Source: a virus | Reading direction: 5' to 3' (one strand) | Length of the DNA: 64,000 bases | IMG/VR virus record: IMGVR_UViG_3300031787_000044 | Coordinates: 25,573-89,572 of that record | Shown here: positions 33,564 through 43,150 of the stretch, piece by piece | Layout: every line of letters begins with the position of its first letter | How positions within the stretch are numbered: the stretch's first letter is position 1 | Position numbers and translations under genes: made by a program | The notes under the pieces: model-generated | Seen by the model: the letters and a program-made list of their open reading frames with translations, nothing else | The model's database searches: none | What the model was told of the DNA's origin: nothing

Positions 33564-34382
33564 ATGGCATTTGTAAATCATTTTTATAACGCTAGCACTA
33601 GAAAATATGTTGCTCTCTTTGGCATGCTGTTTAATAAGATAAGAATTACACGCAACGCTAACAATGGAACTCAAGTTCAAAGTATCATTGTTCCAATAGC
33701 ATACGGACCGTTTCAGAAATTCTTAGCTAGAATTACACAAGACCCAAACTTAAGTAATCCGTCAGCAATCACTCTTCCAAGAATGTCTTTTGAAATGACA
33801 AACATGGTATACGATGGCACCAGAAAATTTTTGTCAAAACAAAAGGTTGTTAAGAATACAGATGAATCTAACGATCAAAGATTTTATGCTTGGTCTGCGG
33901 CACCGTATAATATAGACTTTTCTCTTTACATCATGACAAAATATTCAGAAGATGCTACAAAAATTGTAGAACAAATTATTCCGTTCTTTAAACCAGAATG
34001 GACGTCTACTGTTAAGTTAATAGACGGCATAGAACCAATAGACATACCGCTGATCCTAAATGGAATTACGAATGAAGAGTTATACGAAGGCGCTTTTGAA
34101 GAAAGAAGATCTGTCCTATGGACTCTTAATTTTACAATGAAAGTATGGTACTTTGGGCCAGAGCAAGCAAAACCAGTGATTAAGCTTATTGACACCGACC
34201 TATGGACCAGTTCAGATACTTCAAAGGATCCTGAAGTAGGTGTAAATGTATATCCAGGACTAAGCGCAAATGGTACGCCTGAAACTGACCCAGATCTAAC
34301 TATCCCATACTCGGATATTGAATATAACGATGATTGGGGAGTTGTAAAGGTAGTCACTGAAGATCCAGAGGCAGAAGTATGA
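33564..34382 (+). CDS. 15: tail sheath stabiliser/completion protein gp15
   Basis: This 272-aa protein opens AFVNHFYNASTRKYVALFG and contains QKVVKNTDESNDQRFYAWSAAPYNIDF, both typical of gp15. In T4, gp15 caps the contracted or extended tail at its head-proximal end and binds sheath and tube so that the head can join. It overlaps gp16 by ATGA (34379-34382). Length matches the family. Confidence 0.92.
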   Translation: MAFVNHFYNASTRKYVALFGMLFNKIRITRNANNGTQVQSIIVPIAYGPFQKFLARITQDPNLSNPSAITLPRMSFEMTNMVYDGTRKFLSKQKVVKNTDESNDQRFYAWSAAPYNIDFSLYIMTKYSEDATKIVEQIIPFFKPEWTSTVKLIDGIEPIDIPLILNGITNEELYEGAFEERRSVLWTLNFTMKVWYFGPEQAKPVIKLIDTDLWTSSDTSKDPEVGVNVYPGLSANGTPETDPDLTIPYSDIEYNDDWGVVKVVTEDPEAEV

Positions 34383-34810
34383 ATGATGATAAATTATCAG
34401 AAGCTCTTGGCCTAAGGACATTGCTCGAAGCTAAAAAAGACGAACTCCCTGTGGTTGTCGAAGAAATAGAAGTTCTTCCTGTGCAAGTGACTGCTGAAGA
34501 AGATGATACTATACGCGACATAGAACAGGCTCGTGGAAACATTAAAAACATTATTGAACAAGGTGATGACGCTCTTAAAGAAATGATCTCTCTTGCAAAA
34601 CAATCTGAGTCACCTCGAGCATTTGAGGTTGCTTCTACACTAATGAAGACTCTTCTTGACGCAAATAAAGATTTTGTTGAGATGTCGACTAAAAAGAAGT
34701 ACGCGAAAGAAGAACTTATGGGTCCTAAAGAAGCGGCACAGACTAACATAACTAATAATAATCTAATACTTTCCACGGCAGATCTTCTTAAAATGATAAA
34801 GGGTGAATGA
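34379..34810 (+). CDS. 16: terminase small subunit gp16
   Basis: This 143-aa, highly acidic and helical protein occupies the gp16 position between gp15 and the large terminase. It has the expected long coiled-coil (DDTIRDIEQARGNIKNIIEQG) and a C-terminal NNNLILSTADLLKMIKG tail. gp16 oligomers load DNA and stimulate the gp17 motor. ATGA overlaps on both sides tie it to gp15 and gp17. Identification rests on position, size and helical pattern, which together are diagnostic in this phage group. Confidence 0.9.
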   Translation: MNDDKLSEALGLRTLLEAKKDELPVVVEEIEVLPVQVTAEEDDTIRDIEQARGNIKNIIEQGDDALKEMISLAKQSESPRAFEVASTLMKTLLDANKDFVEMSTKKKYAKEELMGPKEAAQTNITNNNLILSTADLLKMIKGE

Positions 34811-36408
34811 TGGGCGATGGGTATCTTGGTAATATTCATTTAAAGAAAACTGGAGAACCTATAGAGTGGAGTCCAGAACTCATTCGTGAGTATCTCAAGT
34901 GTGCAGAAGATCCTGTCTATTTTGCAAAGAAGTATATTAAGATCGTTCACGTCGATCATGGTCTTATACCTCTAGATATGTACGAGTATCAGAAAGAGAT
35001 CGTTGAAAAGATAACGAACAACCGTCGACTCGCTGTTCTGACCGCTCGCCAGTCCGGTAAGACTACGACTGCGGTTGCCGTGATCCTCCACTATATTCTC
35101 TTTAACGAGTTTAAGACTGTTGCGATCCTTGCAAATAAAGGTGATGCCGCAAGAGAAGTTCTTGCTCGTATAAAGCTAGCATACGAAGCTCTACCTAAGT
35201 GGCTTCAGCAGGGTATTGAGGAATGGAACAAAGGTAACATTGCATTGGAAAATGGATGCAACGTTCTTGCTGGTACAACATCTTCTTCCGCTATTCGTGG
35301 TAAGTCTGTGAACTTCCTCTATCTAGACGAAGTTGCGTTCATCGAGGGATACGACGAGTTCTTCGCGTCGGTATATCCTACCATCTCGTCGGGCGAGTCT
35401 ACAAAGCTTCTCATGACCTCTACACCAAACGGATTGAACCACTTTTGGAAGACGTGTAAGGGAGCCGAAGAACAAACTAACGGTTACGAATTTGTTAAGG
35501 TTATGTGGTATGACGTTCCTGGAAGAGATGAAAAGTGGAGACAAGAAACTATCGAGTCGTTGGATCACGATGAAGAGAAGTTCAACCAGGAATATTGCTG
35601 TCAGTTCCTTGGTTCTTCAGGTACTCTCATATCCGGCGCAAAACTAAAGGATCTTGCTTACTCAATACCACTATATGCAAACGAAGGTCTATATCAATAC
35701 GAAAAGCCGATTGAAAACCACATATACATAATGACGGTCGACGTATCGCGTGGTAAGGGTCTTGACTACTCTACGTTTAATATGATAGACGTTACATCCA
35801 TGCCTTATAAACAGGTGTGTACCTTTAGAGATAACTATATATCTCCGGTTGACTTCGCTGCCGTCATATATAGAGTTGGAACTGCATATAACGGTGCGCT
35901 GTGTCTTACTGAAATTAATGACATCGGCGCTCAAGTATCTGACACGCTCGTCATGGATTTTGGTTATGAAAATATGCTATACACAGAGAATAATGGCCGT
36001 GAAGGAAAGAGAATTTCTAACGGCTTTGGAAAAGTAACCGACACCGGAATTAGAACTACAAAATCTGTAAAATCGGTTGGGTGTTCTATGCTTAAACTTT
36101 TAATTGAGCAGGATCAGTTACTCATTAGCGATTTCGAGACAATACAAGAGTTGTCGCGTTTCTCTAAGAAACGCAACTCATACGAAGCAGAACCTGGGGC
36201 TCACGACGACTTGGTTATGAACCTTGTTCTTTTTGCATGGTTAACGAGTCAGGGATACTTTAAAGAAGTCACAGATATAAATACACTGAGTAAGCTGAGA
36301 GATAAGACAGAAGAACAACTCAACGACGATCTTCTTCCGTTCGGCTTTATTGACATCGGTGATGAACTGCAAACTTCTCAGTGGAACCCAGTGAAGAGTT
36401 GGATGTAA
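34807..36408 (+). CDS. 17: terminase large subunit gp17 (packaging ATPase-nuclease)
   Basis: This 533-aa motor shows Walker A TARQSGKTTT (79-88) and Walker B FLYLDEVAFI with Asp174-Glu175. A coupling motif LLMTSTPNG lies at ~201-209, and the RNase H-like nuclease has Asp312 in MTVDVSRGKG. It packages concatemeric DNA into the prohead through the portal and cuts it when the head is full. Start ATGATG overlaps gp16; either ATG is possible. A TATAAATA inside the gene (36276) has no gene start at the right distance and is not counted as a promoter. Confidence 0.96.
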   Translation: MMGDGYLGNIHLKKTGEPIEWSPELIREYLKCAEDPVYFAKKYIKIVHVDHGLIPLDMYEYQKEIVEKITNNRRLAVLTARQSGKTTTAVAVILHYILFNEFKTVAILANKGDAAREVLARIKLAYEALPKWLQQGIEEWNKGNIALENGCNVLAGTTSSSAIRGKSVNFLYLDEVAFIEGYDEFFASVYPTISSGESTKLLMTSTPNGLNHFWKTCKGAEEQTNGYEFVKVMWYDVPGRDEKWRQETIESLDHDEEKFNQEYCCQFLGSSGTLISGAKLKDLAYSIPLYANEGLYQYEKPIENHIYIMTVDVSRGKGLDYSTFNMIDVTSMPYKQVCTFRDNYISPVDFAAVIYRVGTAYNGALCLTEINDIGAQVSDTLVMDFGYENMLYTENNGREGKRISNGFGKVTDTGIRTTKSVKSVGCSMLKLLIEQDQLLISDFETIQELSRFSKKRNSYEAEPGAHDDLVMNLVLFAWLTSQGYFKEVTDINTLSKLRDKTEEQLNDDLLPFGFIDIGDELQTSQWNPVKSWM

Positions 36409-36419
36409 ATCATTGTTTT

Positions 36420-36427
36420 TATAAATA
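36420..36427 (+). promoter_or_regulatory. T4-like late promoter for gp18
   Basis: TATAAATA lies 46 nt before the tail sheath ATG, with AAAGGAGA as ribosome-binding site. Confidence 0.75.
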
Positions 36428-36473
36428 GACTAAGAACCTGATTGAAACATCTAATCACACAAAGGAGAAAAAT

Positions 36474-38333
36474 ATGGTTTTTTCTGTAAGTCCATCTGTC
36501 ATAGTTAGAGAAGTGGACGCCACCGCAGTAATTCCAGCAGTTGCGACTCCTCCTGCCGCAATCGCTGGTGTATTTCGCTGGGGTCCAACTAACGAACGCA
36601 TCTTAGTTACATCAGAAGACGAGCTTGCTGCTCGTTTTGGAAAACCTTTCGCAAACACAACGTGGCAGAACCACGAAACATTTTTTGCCGCAGCTGACTT
36701 CCTATCATATTCGAACGCGCTCTATGTGACTCGCGTATCTTCGGTGTCAGCGGCCACAGCAACTGATACTTACTTCTCCGCGAAACACGCCGGCGAAATT
36801 GGTAACAGCATTGAAGTTGCTATTACTTCATCAGCTTCTTTTTCTGACGTGCTTGCAGAAGTTGGCGACGCAACTGGTACATTTGCGTTTAATTCGAACT
36901 CATTAAATCTATCACTCAATCTTGCAATTACGACAGCTCCACAAATAAATGACATCATTCGTGTTGGTAATCCTACGATAGGTTATCAAGATCTCGTCGT
37001 GTCTAACTATGTGGACAACGCCGCGAATAGCGCTCCATTTACTTACGATATAAGTTTTGAAAACAGATATACTCTAGCTGAAACTGATATGGAAGAACTT
37101 AGCTTTGAAAGAAGATGGGGATATTCTAATCAAGTAAGCGCGGCACCTGCAAACAACACTCTTGTTCATATCGCAGTTGTTGATAGGCTAGGCGGGTTTA
37201 GCGGTACCGTAGGATCTATTCTTGAACTATACGAGAACGTATCAATTTCTCCATCCGCAAAACTTCCAGACGGAACTACAAACTACTACGTTGACATATT
37301 GGCAAACCGTTCCGCATATATCAAAGCAATTGGGACCGATGCTGCACTAGGTGATAACATCCCATCCGCTGCGCTCACAGGAACGTTTGCATCTCCAATA
37401 TATGAAGAATTCGCTGGCGGTAATGACGGCGATGGAGAAGCAGCAATTTCTCTTGGAAGAATTAGCCAAGGTTATGATCTTTACAAGGATCCTAATGAAG
37501 TTGATATCTCCGCACTTATAACAGGTAAGTCAACAAGTTCTAACCTTGCAAACTATCTAACGCAGAACATAGCAGAGTCACGTAAAGACTGTGTCGTGTA
37601 TGCATCTCCAACCTATGCCAACGTCGTAACTCCTGCCAATCCAACGGATAAGATGAATAACGCTATTACATTTAGAAATAGCTGCACATCGTCATCCTAT
37701 CTTGTGATTGATACTGGATATAAGTATCGTTACGACAAGTATAACGATACATACCGCTGGGTTCCGCTTAACGGTGACATCGCAGGTCTTTCAGCACGTA
37801 TAGAATCTTGGGAATCTCCAGCAGGATACAAACGTGGTGTTATCAAGAATGTTGTAAAGCTTGCGTTCAATCCAAATAAAGCACAGAGAGATCAGCTATA
37901 CGGAAACGACATCAATCCAGTTATTTCTCAGGTTGGCCAAGGTGTTCTTCTATTCGGTGATAAGACTGCTCTTGGAACTGCAACAGGAAGCGCATTCACT
38001 CGCATCAACGTTCGTAGACTCTTTATCACCGTTGAGAAAGCAATCGCAACTGTGGCTGCTTCGTTCCTCTTTGACTTCAACGACGAATTCACTCAGACTC
38101 AGTTTAAAAACTTGGTCGAGCCATTCCTTCGTGACATTCAAGGAAGAAGAGGTATCATAGACTTTAGAGTCGTCTCTGATGCTACAGTAAATACACCAGA
38201 CGTAATCGACCGTAACATCTTTAGAGGCAACATCTTCATTAAGCCAGCGCGTTCAATCAACGTTATCGAGCTTACATTTGTTGCAACTAGAACTGGTGTA
38301 GAATTCGATGAAATCGTTGGTCAGCCACTCTAA
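36474..38333 (+). CDS. 18: contractile tail sheath protein gp18
   Basis: This 619-aa protein begins FSVSPSVIVREVDATAVIPA and has AAIAGVFRWGPTNERILV, the standard sheath opening. LITGKSTSSNLANYL and the C-terminal NIFIKPARSINVIELTFVATRTGVEF are also typical. gp18 rings surround the tail tube and contract to drive it through the host envelope. Its own late promoter and strong AAAGGAG site fit a highly abundant protein. Length is close to that of marine T4-like sheaths. Confidence 0.95.
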   Translation: MVFSVSPSVIVREVDATAVIPAVATPPAAIAGVFRWGPTNERILVTSEDELAARFGKPFANTTWQNHETFFAAADFLSYSNALYVTRVSSVSAATATDTYFSAKHAGEIGNSIEVAITSSASFSDVLAEVGDATGTFAFNSNSLNLSLNLAITTAPQINDIIRVGNPTIGYQDLVVSNYVDNAANSAPFTYDISFENRYTLAETDMEELSFERRWGYSNQVSAAPANNTLVHIAVVDRLGGFSGTVGSILELYENVSISPSAKLPDGTTNYYVDILANRSAYIKAIGTDAALGDNIPSAALTGTFASPIYEEFAGGNDGDGEAAISLGRISQGYDLYKDPNEVDISALITGKSTSSNLANYLTQNIAESRKDCVVYASPTYANVVTPANPTDKMNNAITFRNSCTSSSYLVIDTGYKYRYDKYNDTYRWVPLNGDIAGLSARIESWESPAGYKRGVIKNVVKLAFNPNKAQRDQLYGNDINPVISQVGQGVLLFGDKTALGTATGSAFTRINVRRLFITVEKAIATVAASFLFDFNDEFTQTQFKNLVEPFLRDIQGRRGIIDFRVVSDATVNTPDVIDRNIFRGNIFIKPARSINVIELTFVATRTGVEFDEIVGQPL

Positions 38334-38339
38334 TAAATA
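38332..38339 (+). promoter_or_regulatory. variant late promoter for gp19
   Basis: AATAAATA differs from the octamer at its first base. It overlaps the gp18 stop codon and lies 19 nt before the gp19 ATG. Confidence 0.5.
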
Positions 38340-38358
38340 AAGAAAAAGGAGTATAAAC

Positions 38359-38892
38359 ATGGCCTTCAATATAAACGAATTCAAATCACAACTAGTAGGA
38401 GGAGGAGCGAGACCATCGCTCTTCCAAGTCCAAATTACAAACCCAATCAATGCTATCGCTGACTTTAAAGTTCCTTTCATGGTAAGAGCAGCTGCTCTTC
38501 CTGAATCTAACGTAGGATCGTATCAGATACCATACTTTGGCCGTTTCATAAAGTATGCAGGTGACAGAACATTCGCAGACTGGACAGTATCCATCATTAA
38601 CGACGAAGACTTCCTTATTCGCAATGCAATGGAAGCTTGGTCGAACGCGATTAACTCTCACGACTCAAATTCGAGAGCTCTTCCGCAGACATATAAGTCA
38701 AACGCGATCATAACACAGTACAGCAAAGATGGTAGACCTCTTCGTACATACGTGTTCGAAGGAATATATCCTATTGCCATCGGAGCGATACCAATGGCGT
38801 GGGAATCAACCGACCAGATTGAAAACTTTGATGTTACTTTCCAGTACGACATGTGGAGAGTTGAGGGCGCTACTGGCATTTCAACTACTTAA
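38359..38892 (+). CDS. 19: tail tube protein gp19
   Basis: This 177-aa protein begins AFNINEFKSQLVGGGARPSLFQV and continues with the tube-domain strands FKVPFMVRAAALPESNVGSYQIPYFGR and DRTFADWTVSIINDEDF. gp19 hexamers stack into the rigid tube inside the sheath. A strong AAAAAGGAG site precedes the ATG, fitting a major structural protein. Order gp18-gp19-gp20 is as in T4. Confidence 0.95.
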   Translation: MAFNINEFKSQLVGGGARPSLFQVQITNPINAIADFKVPFMVRAAALPESNVGSYQIPYFGRFIKYAGDRTFADWTVSIINDEDFLIRNAMEAWSNAINSHDSNSRALPQTYKSNAIITQYSKDGRPLRTYVFEGIYPIAIGAIPMAWESTDQIENFDVTFQYDMWRVEGATGISTT

Positions 38893-38908
38893 TTATAGGA
38901 TGTAAAAT

Positions 38909-40573
38909 TTGCGTATCTTTGGCTTTGAGATAAAGAGAGACATCGGCGGTGCCGAAGAAGAAAAAGCTGTCTCCTTTGTAGAACCTAATAACGACGAAGG
39001 TGCGATCACCATAGGAAACTCTTTAGGAGGATCCTATGGTATCGCCATCAACATGGAAGGCGACGCCAAAACAGAAGGCGAACTCGTCACCAAGTATCGT
39101 GGAATGATGATGCAGCCAGAGATAGGTCAGGCAGTTGATGAGGTAGTTAACGAGGCGATCAATATTGATACGCACGAAAACGCTGTAGAGGTAGTTCTAG
39201 ACGACACTGAACTTCCTGATAAAGTAAAGGATCGAATCGTCGAAGAGTTTGAAGAAGTACTTCGTCTTCTTGACTTTTCGAACTATGGGTACGATATCTT
39301 TCAGAAGTTCTACGTAGACGGTCGTCTTAACTATCATATCATTATCGATAATGAAAACATTAAAGACGGTATTAAAGAAATACGATACATCGATCCTCGC
39401 AAACTTCGTCTCGTAAAAGAAATGGACGAGAAGGCGAAAGATCCACATTCAGGTATTCCTCTTAAAAAGATTAAGAAAGAGTACTATCTCTATTCAGATG
39501 CTGGCTTTGGTTCGAAGTCAGTTTCAAACAACATTCATTCTGGGCAAACGGTACAAGGCTATCGCATTGCGAAGGATTCCGTTGCTAGAGTAACGTCAGG
39601 ACTAATGAATGAAACGAACTCATTGGTCCTATCGTATCTTCATCCTGCGATCAAACCGTTAAACCAACTTCGTATGCTAGAAGATGCTACGGTTATCTAT
39701 ACGATCACCCGTGCTCCAGAAAGAAGAATATTCTATATCGACGTAGGACAACTTCCTAAAGCAAAGGCCGAGCAGTACCTACACGATATGATGACTCGTC
39801 ATAAGAATAAACTTCAGTATGACTCTGATAGCGGCGACATTACAGACGGTCGCAAGTTTATGACTATGACTGAAGACTTTTGGTTTCCTCGTAGAGGTGG
39901 CGAGAGATCAACTGAAGTTGATATTCTTGCGGGAGGAAGCGCACAGGCTCTTAGCCAAGATGAAAACCTTCAGTACTTCCAAAGAAAACTGTATAAGTCT
40001 CTAAAGGTTCCGATATCTCGTCTAGAACCAGAAACTATGTATAGCTTTGGAAGAGTCTCAGAAACTACACGTGACGAACTCAAGTTTGGCAAATTCATTC
40101 GCCGTCTAAGAGCTCGTTTCTCTGGTCTATTTGATCTTCTTCTAGAAAAGCAACTCATACTTAAAGGTATCCTAGATCCTGAAGAATGGGCTGAAGTTAA
40201 AGATAAGATCCGCTATGACTTTATGAAGGACAACTACTTTGAGGAACTCAAGCAGACTGAAATTCTTCGTGAAAAAGTCAATATGCTAAAGGATATAGAA
40301 GAGCAGATCGGTAAGTATTACTCTCGTGAGTGGGTCGTTAAGAATGTTCTGTTCATGACTGACGACGAAATGAGAGAGATGCAGAAACAGATGGATAAAG
40401 AGAAAGCAGCTGGTCTATACGATATAGAAATGCCTGGCGATCAACCACCTGACCAAGATCAACAGCCTCCTGCAGATCAACAGCAGCCTCCACAGGACGA
40501 TCTAGAGGCAGAAGAATCATTAAAAGTTATAAATAACAGAATAAAACCATTCAAAAGAGGGCTCAACAAATGA
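38909..40573 (+). CDS. 20: portal vertex protein gp20
   Basis: This 554-aa protein is read from TTG at 38909, with AGGATG at 38897-38902. No ATG is available before the conserved region, so a TTG start is likely. Visible portal features include the MMMQPEIGQAVDEVVNEAI helix, NYHIIIDNENIKDGIKEIRYIDPRKLR, and ETMYSFGRVSETTRDELKFGKFI. The Pro/Gln-rich C-terminus (GDQPPDQDQQPPADQQQ) is probably disordered. gp20 forms the dodecameric portal, nucleates the prohead and anchors the terminase. A late promoter within its last codons serves the next gene. Confidence 0.95.
   Translation: MRIFGFEIKRDIGGAEEEKAVSFVEPNNDEGAITIGNSLGGSYGIAINMEGDAKTEGELVTKYRGMMMQPEIGQAVDEVVNEAINIDTHENAVEVVLDDTELPDKVKDRIVEEFEEVLRLLDFSNYGYDIFQKFYVDGRLNYHIIIDNENIKDGIKEIRYIDPRKLRLVKEMDEKAKDPHSGIPLKKIKKEYYLYSDAGFGSKSVSNNIHSGQTVQGYRIAKDSVARVTSGLMNETNSLVLSYLHPAIKPLNQLRMLEDATVIYTITRAPERRIFYIDVGQLPKAKAEQYLHDMMTRHKNKLQYDSDSGDITDGRKFMTMTEDFWFPRRGGERSTEVDILAGGSAQALSQDENLQYFQRKLYKSLKVPISRLEPETMYSFGRVSETTRDELKFGKFIRRLRARFSGLFDLLLEKQLILKGILDPEEWAEVKDKIRYDFMKDNYFEELKQTEILREKVNMLKDIEEQIGKYYSREWVVKNVLFMTDDEMREMQKQMDKEKAAGLYDIEMPGDQPPDQDQQPPADQQQPPQDDLEAEESLKVINNRIKPFKRGLNK
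40528..40535 (+). promoter_or_regulatory. T4-like late promoter inside 3' end of gp20
   Basis: TATAAATA lies within the gp20 coding region 34 nt before the ATG at 40570. That is the same distance range as the intergenic late promoters. Confidence 0.65.
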
Positions 40574-42885
40574 AGACTCTACGTCAGATAATATCAGAGG
40601 TCGCGCAGCCAAAGGCCGGTGACGAGAAAGATTTCAAAGATAAACATATCATTGATAAGGTAGATCATCCTGTTGCCCCTGATCACGCGTTTACTGGAAA
40701 TACAAAAAAGGCGCCTAAGCGCAGAGCAGACTACGATAAGGGCGAAGATGAGACTGTCTACGAAGGTAGCTTTGATGTTCCTACCGCTGAAGGTGGTGAG
40801 CACGATACCGAGGACAGCCATGTAAAGTATAAGAAGGGAAATAAGCCTTCTAAATCTGTTAACGAAGCAGTGTTTGTAATTCCTGAAGAAATCCTTGCAA
40901 CTGAAAAGAATGCGTTCCACACCGCTGCTGCAAACGCTCACAAGTCAGGTGCAAAGCACTTTGCCTTTGGTGGCAAGAAGTATCCAGTCACGATGTCGAA
41001 GGATGCTGCTAGCACATTCGCTGGTAAGGGTTCCATGAAGAAGGAAGCAATGGATCCGGTCGGCAAAGAAGATGGTGACATTGATAACGACGGTGATAAG
41101 GATAAATCAGATAAGTATCTTCACAATCGTCGTAAAGCGATTGGCAAAGCTATTCGTAAAGAAGAAGTTGAACTCGACGAAGCAACCTTCTCTATGGATA
41201 TCGATGGCAATTATAAGAAAAACGCCGCCTCAGGTGCGTTAAATGCAGGTCTTAAGATTAATTTTAAGCAGCACGGCGGTGCCACAGAAATGATTCTTAT
41301 GGGTGATAAAGATAAGATTACAAAATTCTTAAAAGCTCGTAAGGTTCCATCTGCAGAAATAAACAACGGTTTTGTAAAAGAAGAAGCCGAAGAACTCGAT
41401 GAGATCTCTCGCGACCTTGCTCGTAGATATATTCGTAAAGTTGCTGACAAAACCAACACAGGCGAATTAAGCACTAAGGAAGTCATGAAGCGTAGACCTG
41501 GTGTAAATCTTGCTGGCAAAAAAGCATACCCTGGGGTTGCTGGTGAACCAAAGGTTCGCGCTACCGAGAGTGTAGAGCTGGATGAAATTAGTAAGAAGAC
41601 TCTTGGTTCATATATCAAGAAAGCTAATATAAGCGCTATGGATCAGGCTAGAAAGTCTGGAGAATATAATAACCCAGATCAACCAAAGAATTTTAGCAAA
41701 GCTATGGACAGAATGCGCGGTATTAAAAAGGCAACTGATAAACTCGTTGCTAAAGAAGAAGTCGAACAACTCGACGAGCTTTCTCCAAACACTCTACATA
41801 GCTACATCAAGAAAGCTGCTGGTAATATGGCAGGTAATGCTGCTGTTGCTGCTGCTCAGGCATCTTCATCGATGAAGAAGTCAAGTCCAGATGTAAAGCG
41901 TAAGATCAAGAACCGTATGATGGGTATATCTGGCGCTTCTGGTCGTCTCGCTGATAAAGCAAACATGGCAGAAGACGCATACGAAGAAATTCCGATGATG
42001 ATGAGCCAACTTGAGTTCATTTGCTACGCAGCGGAAGAGATCATGGACTACCTCGATATGGGGATAGACCCAGAAGAGTGGTATCAAAACAAGCTATCAA
42101 ATGCTTATCAGACAATGATGTCTCTATACTCTTATGCTCGTGGCGAGATGAGAATGACATCTAGATCTGGCGGAAGCGGATACTATGACGACATGTATGG
42201 AGAAGAAGTCGAGCAGATTGATGAGATTTCGCAAGACAAACTTCGCGACTATCACGCTGCGGCTGCTTTAGATCTTAAGAAGAAAAGAGAGAAGCTAGAT
42301 AAAGGCACTCTAACTTCTAAAGACTATAAGCAAGGACAGAACCGTGTAACTGGCCTAAACAGATCCGCAAACAAGATGGAAGAAGTTGAACTCGAAGAAG
42401 ATATAACAAAAATGTCTCACGGGCGTCTTAAGTGGCATATGAATAGTGGCGTACCACATGGTAGCTACACTAAAGACGAAATGAAAAAAGAAAGAGATCG
42501 TCGTTTAAAGACAGATCCTATGGGCTATCGCTCAGCAAAGGCTGGTCTTAACGAAGTAACACATACTGCTCTTAAAAAGACTATTTCTTATACGGACTCA
42601 CAAGGAAAGAGCAGAACGAGAAACGTTCCGATCTCAAACGTAGATCGCGATGCAGACGGTGAAGAAAAGATCCGAGAGTCTGTAGAACTTACAGAAGTAT
42701 TCAACCAAGGTATCGTAAAACTTAAGGACGGATCATCTGTAATACTTAAGAAGGAAGACGCCGATCTTCTAAATCAAATGCTTAAGGATCTTTCTTCCGC
42801 AAATCGTAAAAAAATGGAAGAAGTCGCAATGAAAGATAAGACTGGATTTAACGAAATCCTTAGCTTTGCGAGGGAAGCACTATGA
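40570..42885 (+). CDS. large repeat-containing putative prohead-core/internal head protein
   Basis: This 771-aa protein lies between portal gp20 and protease gp21, where T4 has the small core genes 67 and 68. It is highly charged and helical. A motif of the form E-(V/E)-(E)-L-D-E-(I/L)-S...L..YI.K occurs at about residues 273, 335, 399 and 548. A Ca-binding-like acidic run (GDIDNDGDKDKSDKYL) is near 175. The repeated L/I-D-E sites resemble the (L/I)-x-E consensus cut by gp21-type proteases, so it may be packed in the core and cleaved into peptides. Function is inferred from position and motif. It overlaps gp20 and the 79-aa gene by ATGA. Confidence 0.65.
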   Translation: MKTLRQIISEVAQPKAGDEKDFKDKHIIDKVDHPVAPDHAFTGNTKKAPKRRADYDKGEDETVYEGSFDVPTAEGGEHDTEDSHVKYKKGNKPSKSVNEAVFVIPEEILATEKNAFHTAAANAHKSGAKHFAFGGKKYPVTMSKDAASTFAGKGSMKKEAMDPVGKEDGDIDNDGDKDKSDKYLHNRRKAIGKAIRKEEVELDEATFSMDIDGNYKKNAASGALNAGLKINFKQHGGATEMILMGDKDKITKFLKARKVPSAEINNGFVKEEAEELDEISRDLARRYIRKVADKTNTGELSTKEVMKRRPGVNLAGKKAYPGVAGEPKVRATESVELDEISKKTLGSYIKKANISAMDQARKSGEYNNPDQPKNFSKAMDRMRGIKKATDKLVAKEEVEQLDELSPNTLHSYIKKAAGNMAGNAAVAAAQASSSMKKSSPDVKRKIKNRMMGISGASGRLADKANMAEDAYEEIPMMMSQLEFICYAAEEIMDYLDMGIDPEEWYQNKLSNAYQTMMSLYSYARGEMRMTSRSGGSGYYDDMYGEEVEQIDEISQDKLRDYHAAAALDLKKKREKLDKGTLTSKDYKQGQNRVTGLNRSANKMEEVELEEDITKMSHGRLKWHMNSGVPHGSYTKDEMKKERDRRLKTDPMGYRSAKAGLNEVTHTALKKTISYTDSQGKSRTRNVPISNVDRDADGEEKIRESVELTEVFNQGIVKLKDGSSVILKKEDADLLNQMLKDLSSANRKKMEEVAMKDKTGFNEILSFAREAL

Positions 42886-43121
42886 TACTTAAAGCTTTAA
42901 ACACTGAACTATCATTCACATCTGCAAACACCGTATACGACTCAAAACTAGTTCGTATCTATGCGGCTGCAAATTCAGTCATCACAGTTACTAGTGCGAC
43001 GAATCCAACAGCAACGTTCACGATGCCGCAAGGGACGATAGAAATTCTAGAAAAACTTTCTACAGATACGATTGCAGGATCGACCACCATTAAATGCACT
43101 CCAGTTTCATATAAGAATTAA
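42882..43121 (+). CDS. 79-aa beta-rich protein in head gene block
   Basis: This small protein overlaps the preceding gene by ATGA and precedes gp21. Sequence (LSFTSANTVYDSKLVRIYAA.. TATFTMPQGTIEILEK) suggests a compact beta-sandwich, rich in Thr and Ser, with one Cys and no signal or membrane segment. Position in the head-assembly block suggests a core, decoration or assembly factor. I do not recognise a named family. Confidence 0.65.
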   Translation: MILKALNTELSFTSANTVYDSKLVRIYAAANSVITVTSATNPTATFTMPQGTIEILEKLSTDTIAGSTTIKCTPVSYKN

Positions 43122-43124
43122 AAT

Positions 43125-43132
43125 TATAAATA
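43125..43132 (+). promoter_or_regulatory. T4-like late promoter for gp21
   Basis: TATAAATA lies 18 nt before the gp21 ATG, with AAAGGAG between. Spacing is at the short end for this window. Confidence 0.65.
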
Positions 43133-43150
43133 AAATAAAGGAGATTAGAT

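Noticed and set aside
36276-36283. TATAAATA inside gp17
   Set aside because: The next gene start is about 190 nt away and has its own octamer at 36420.
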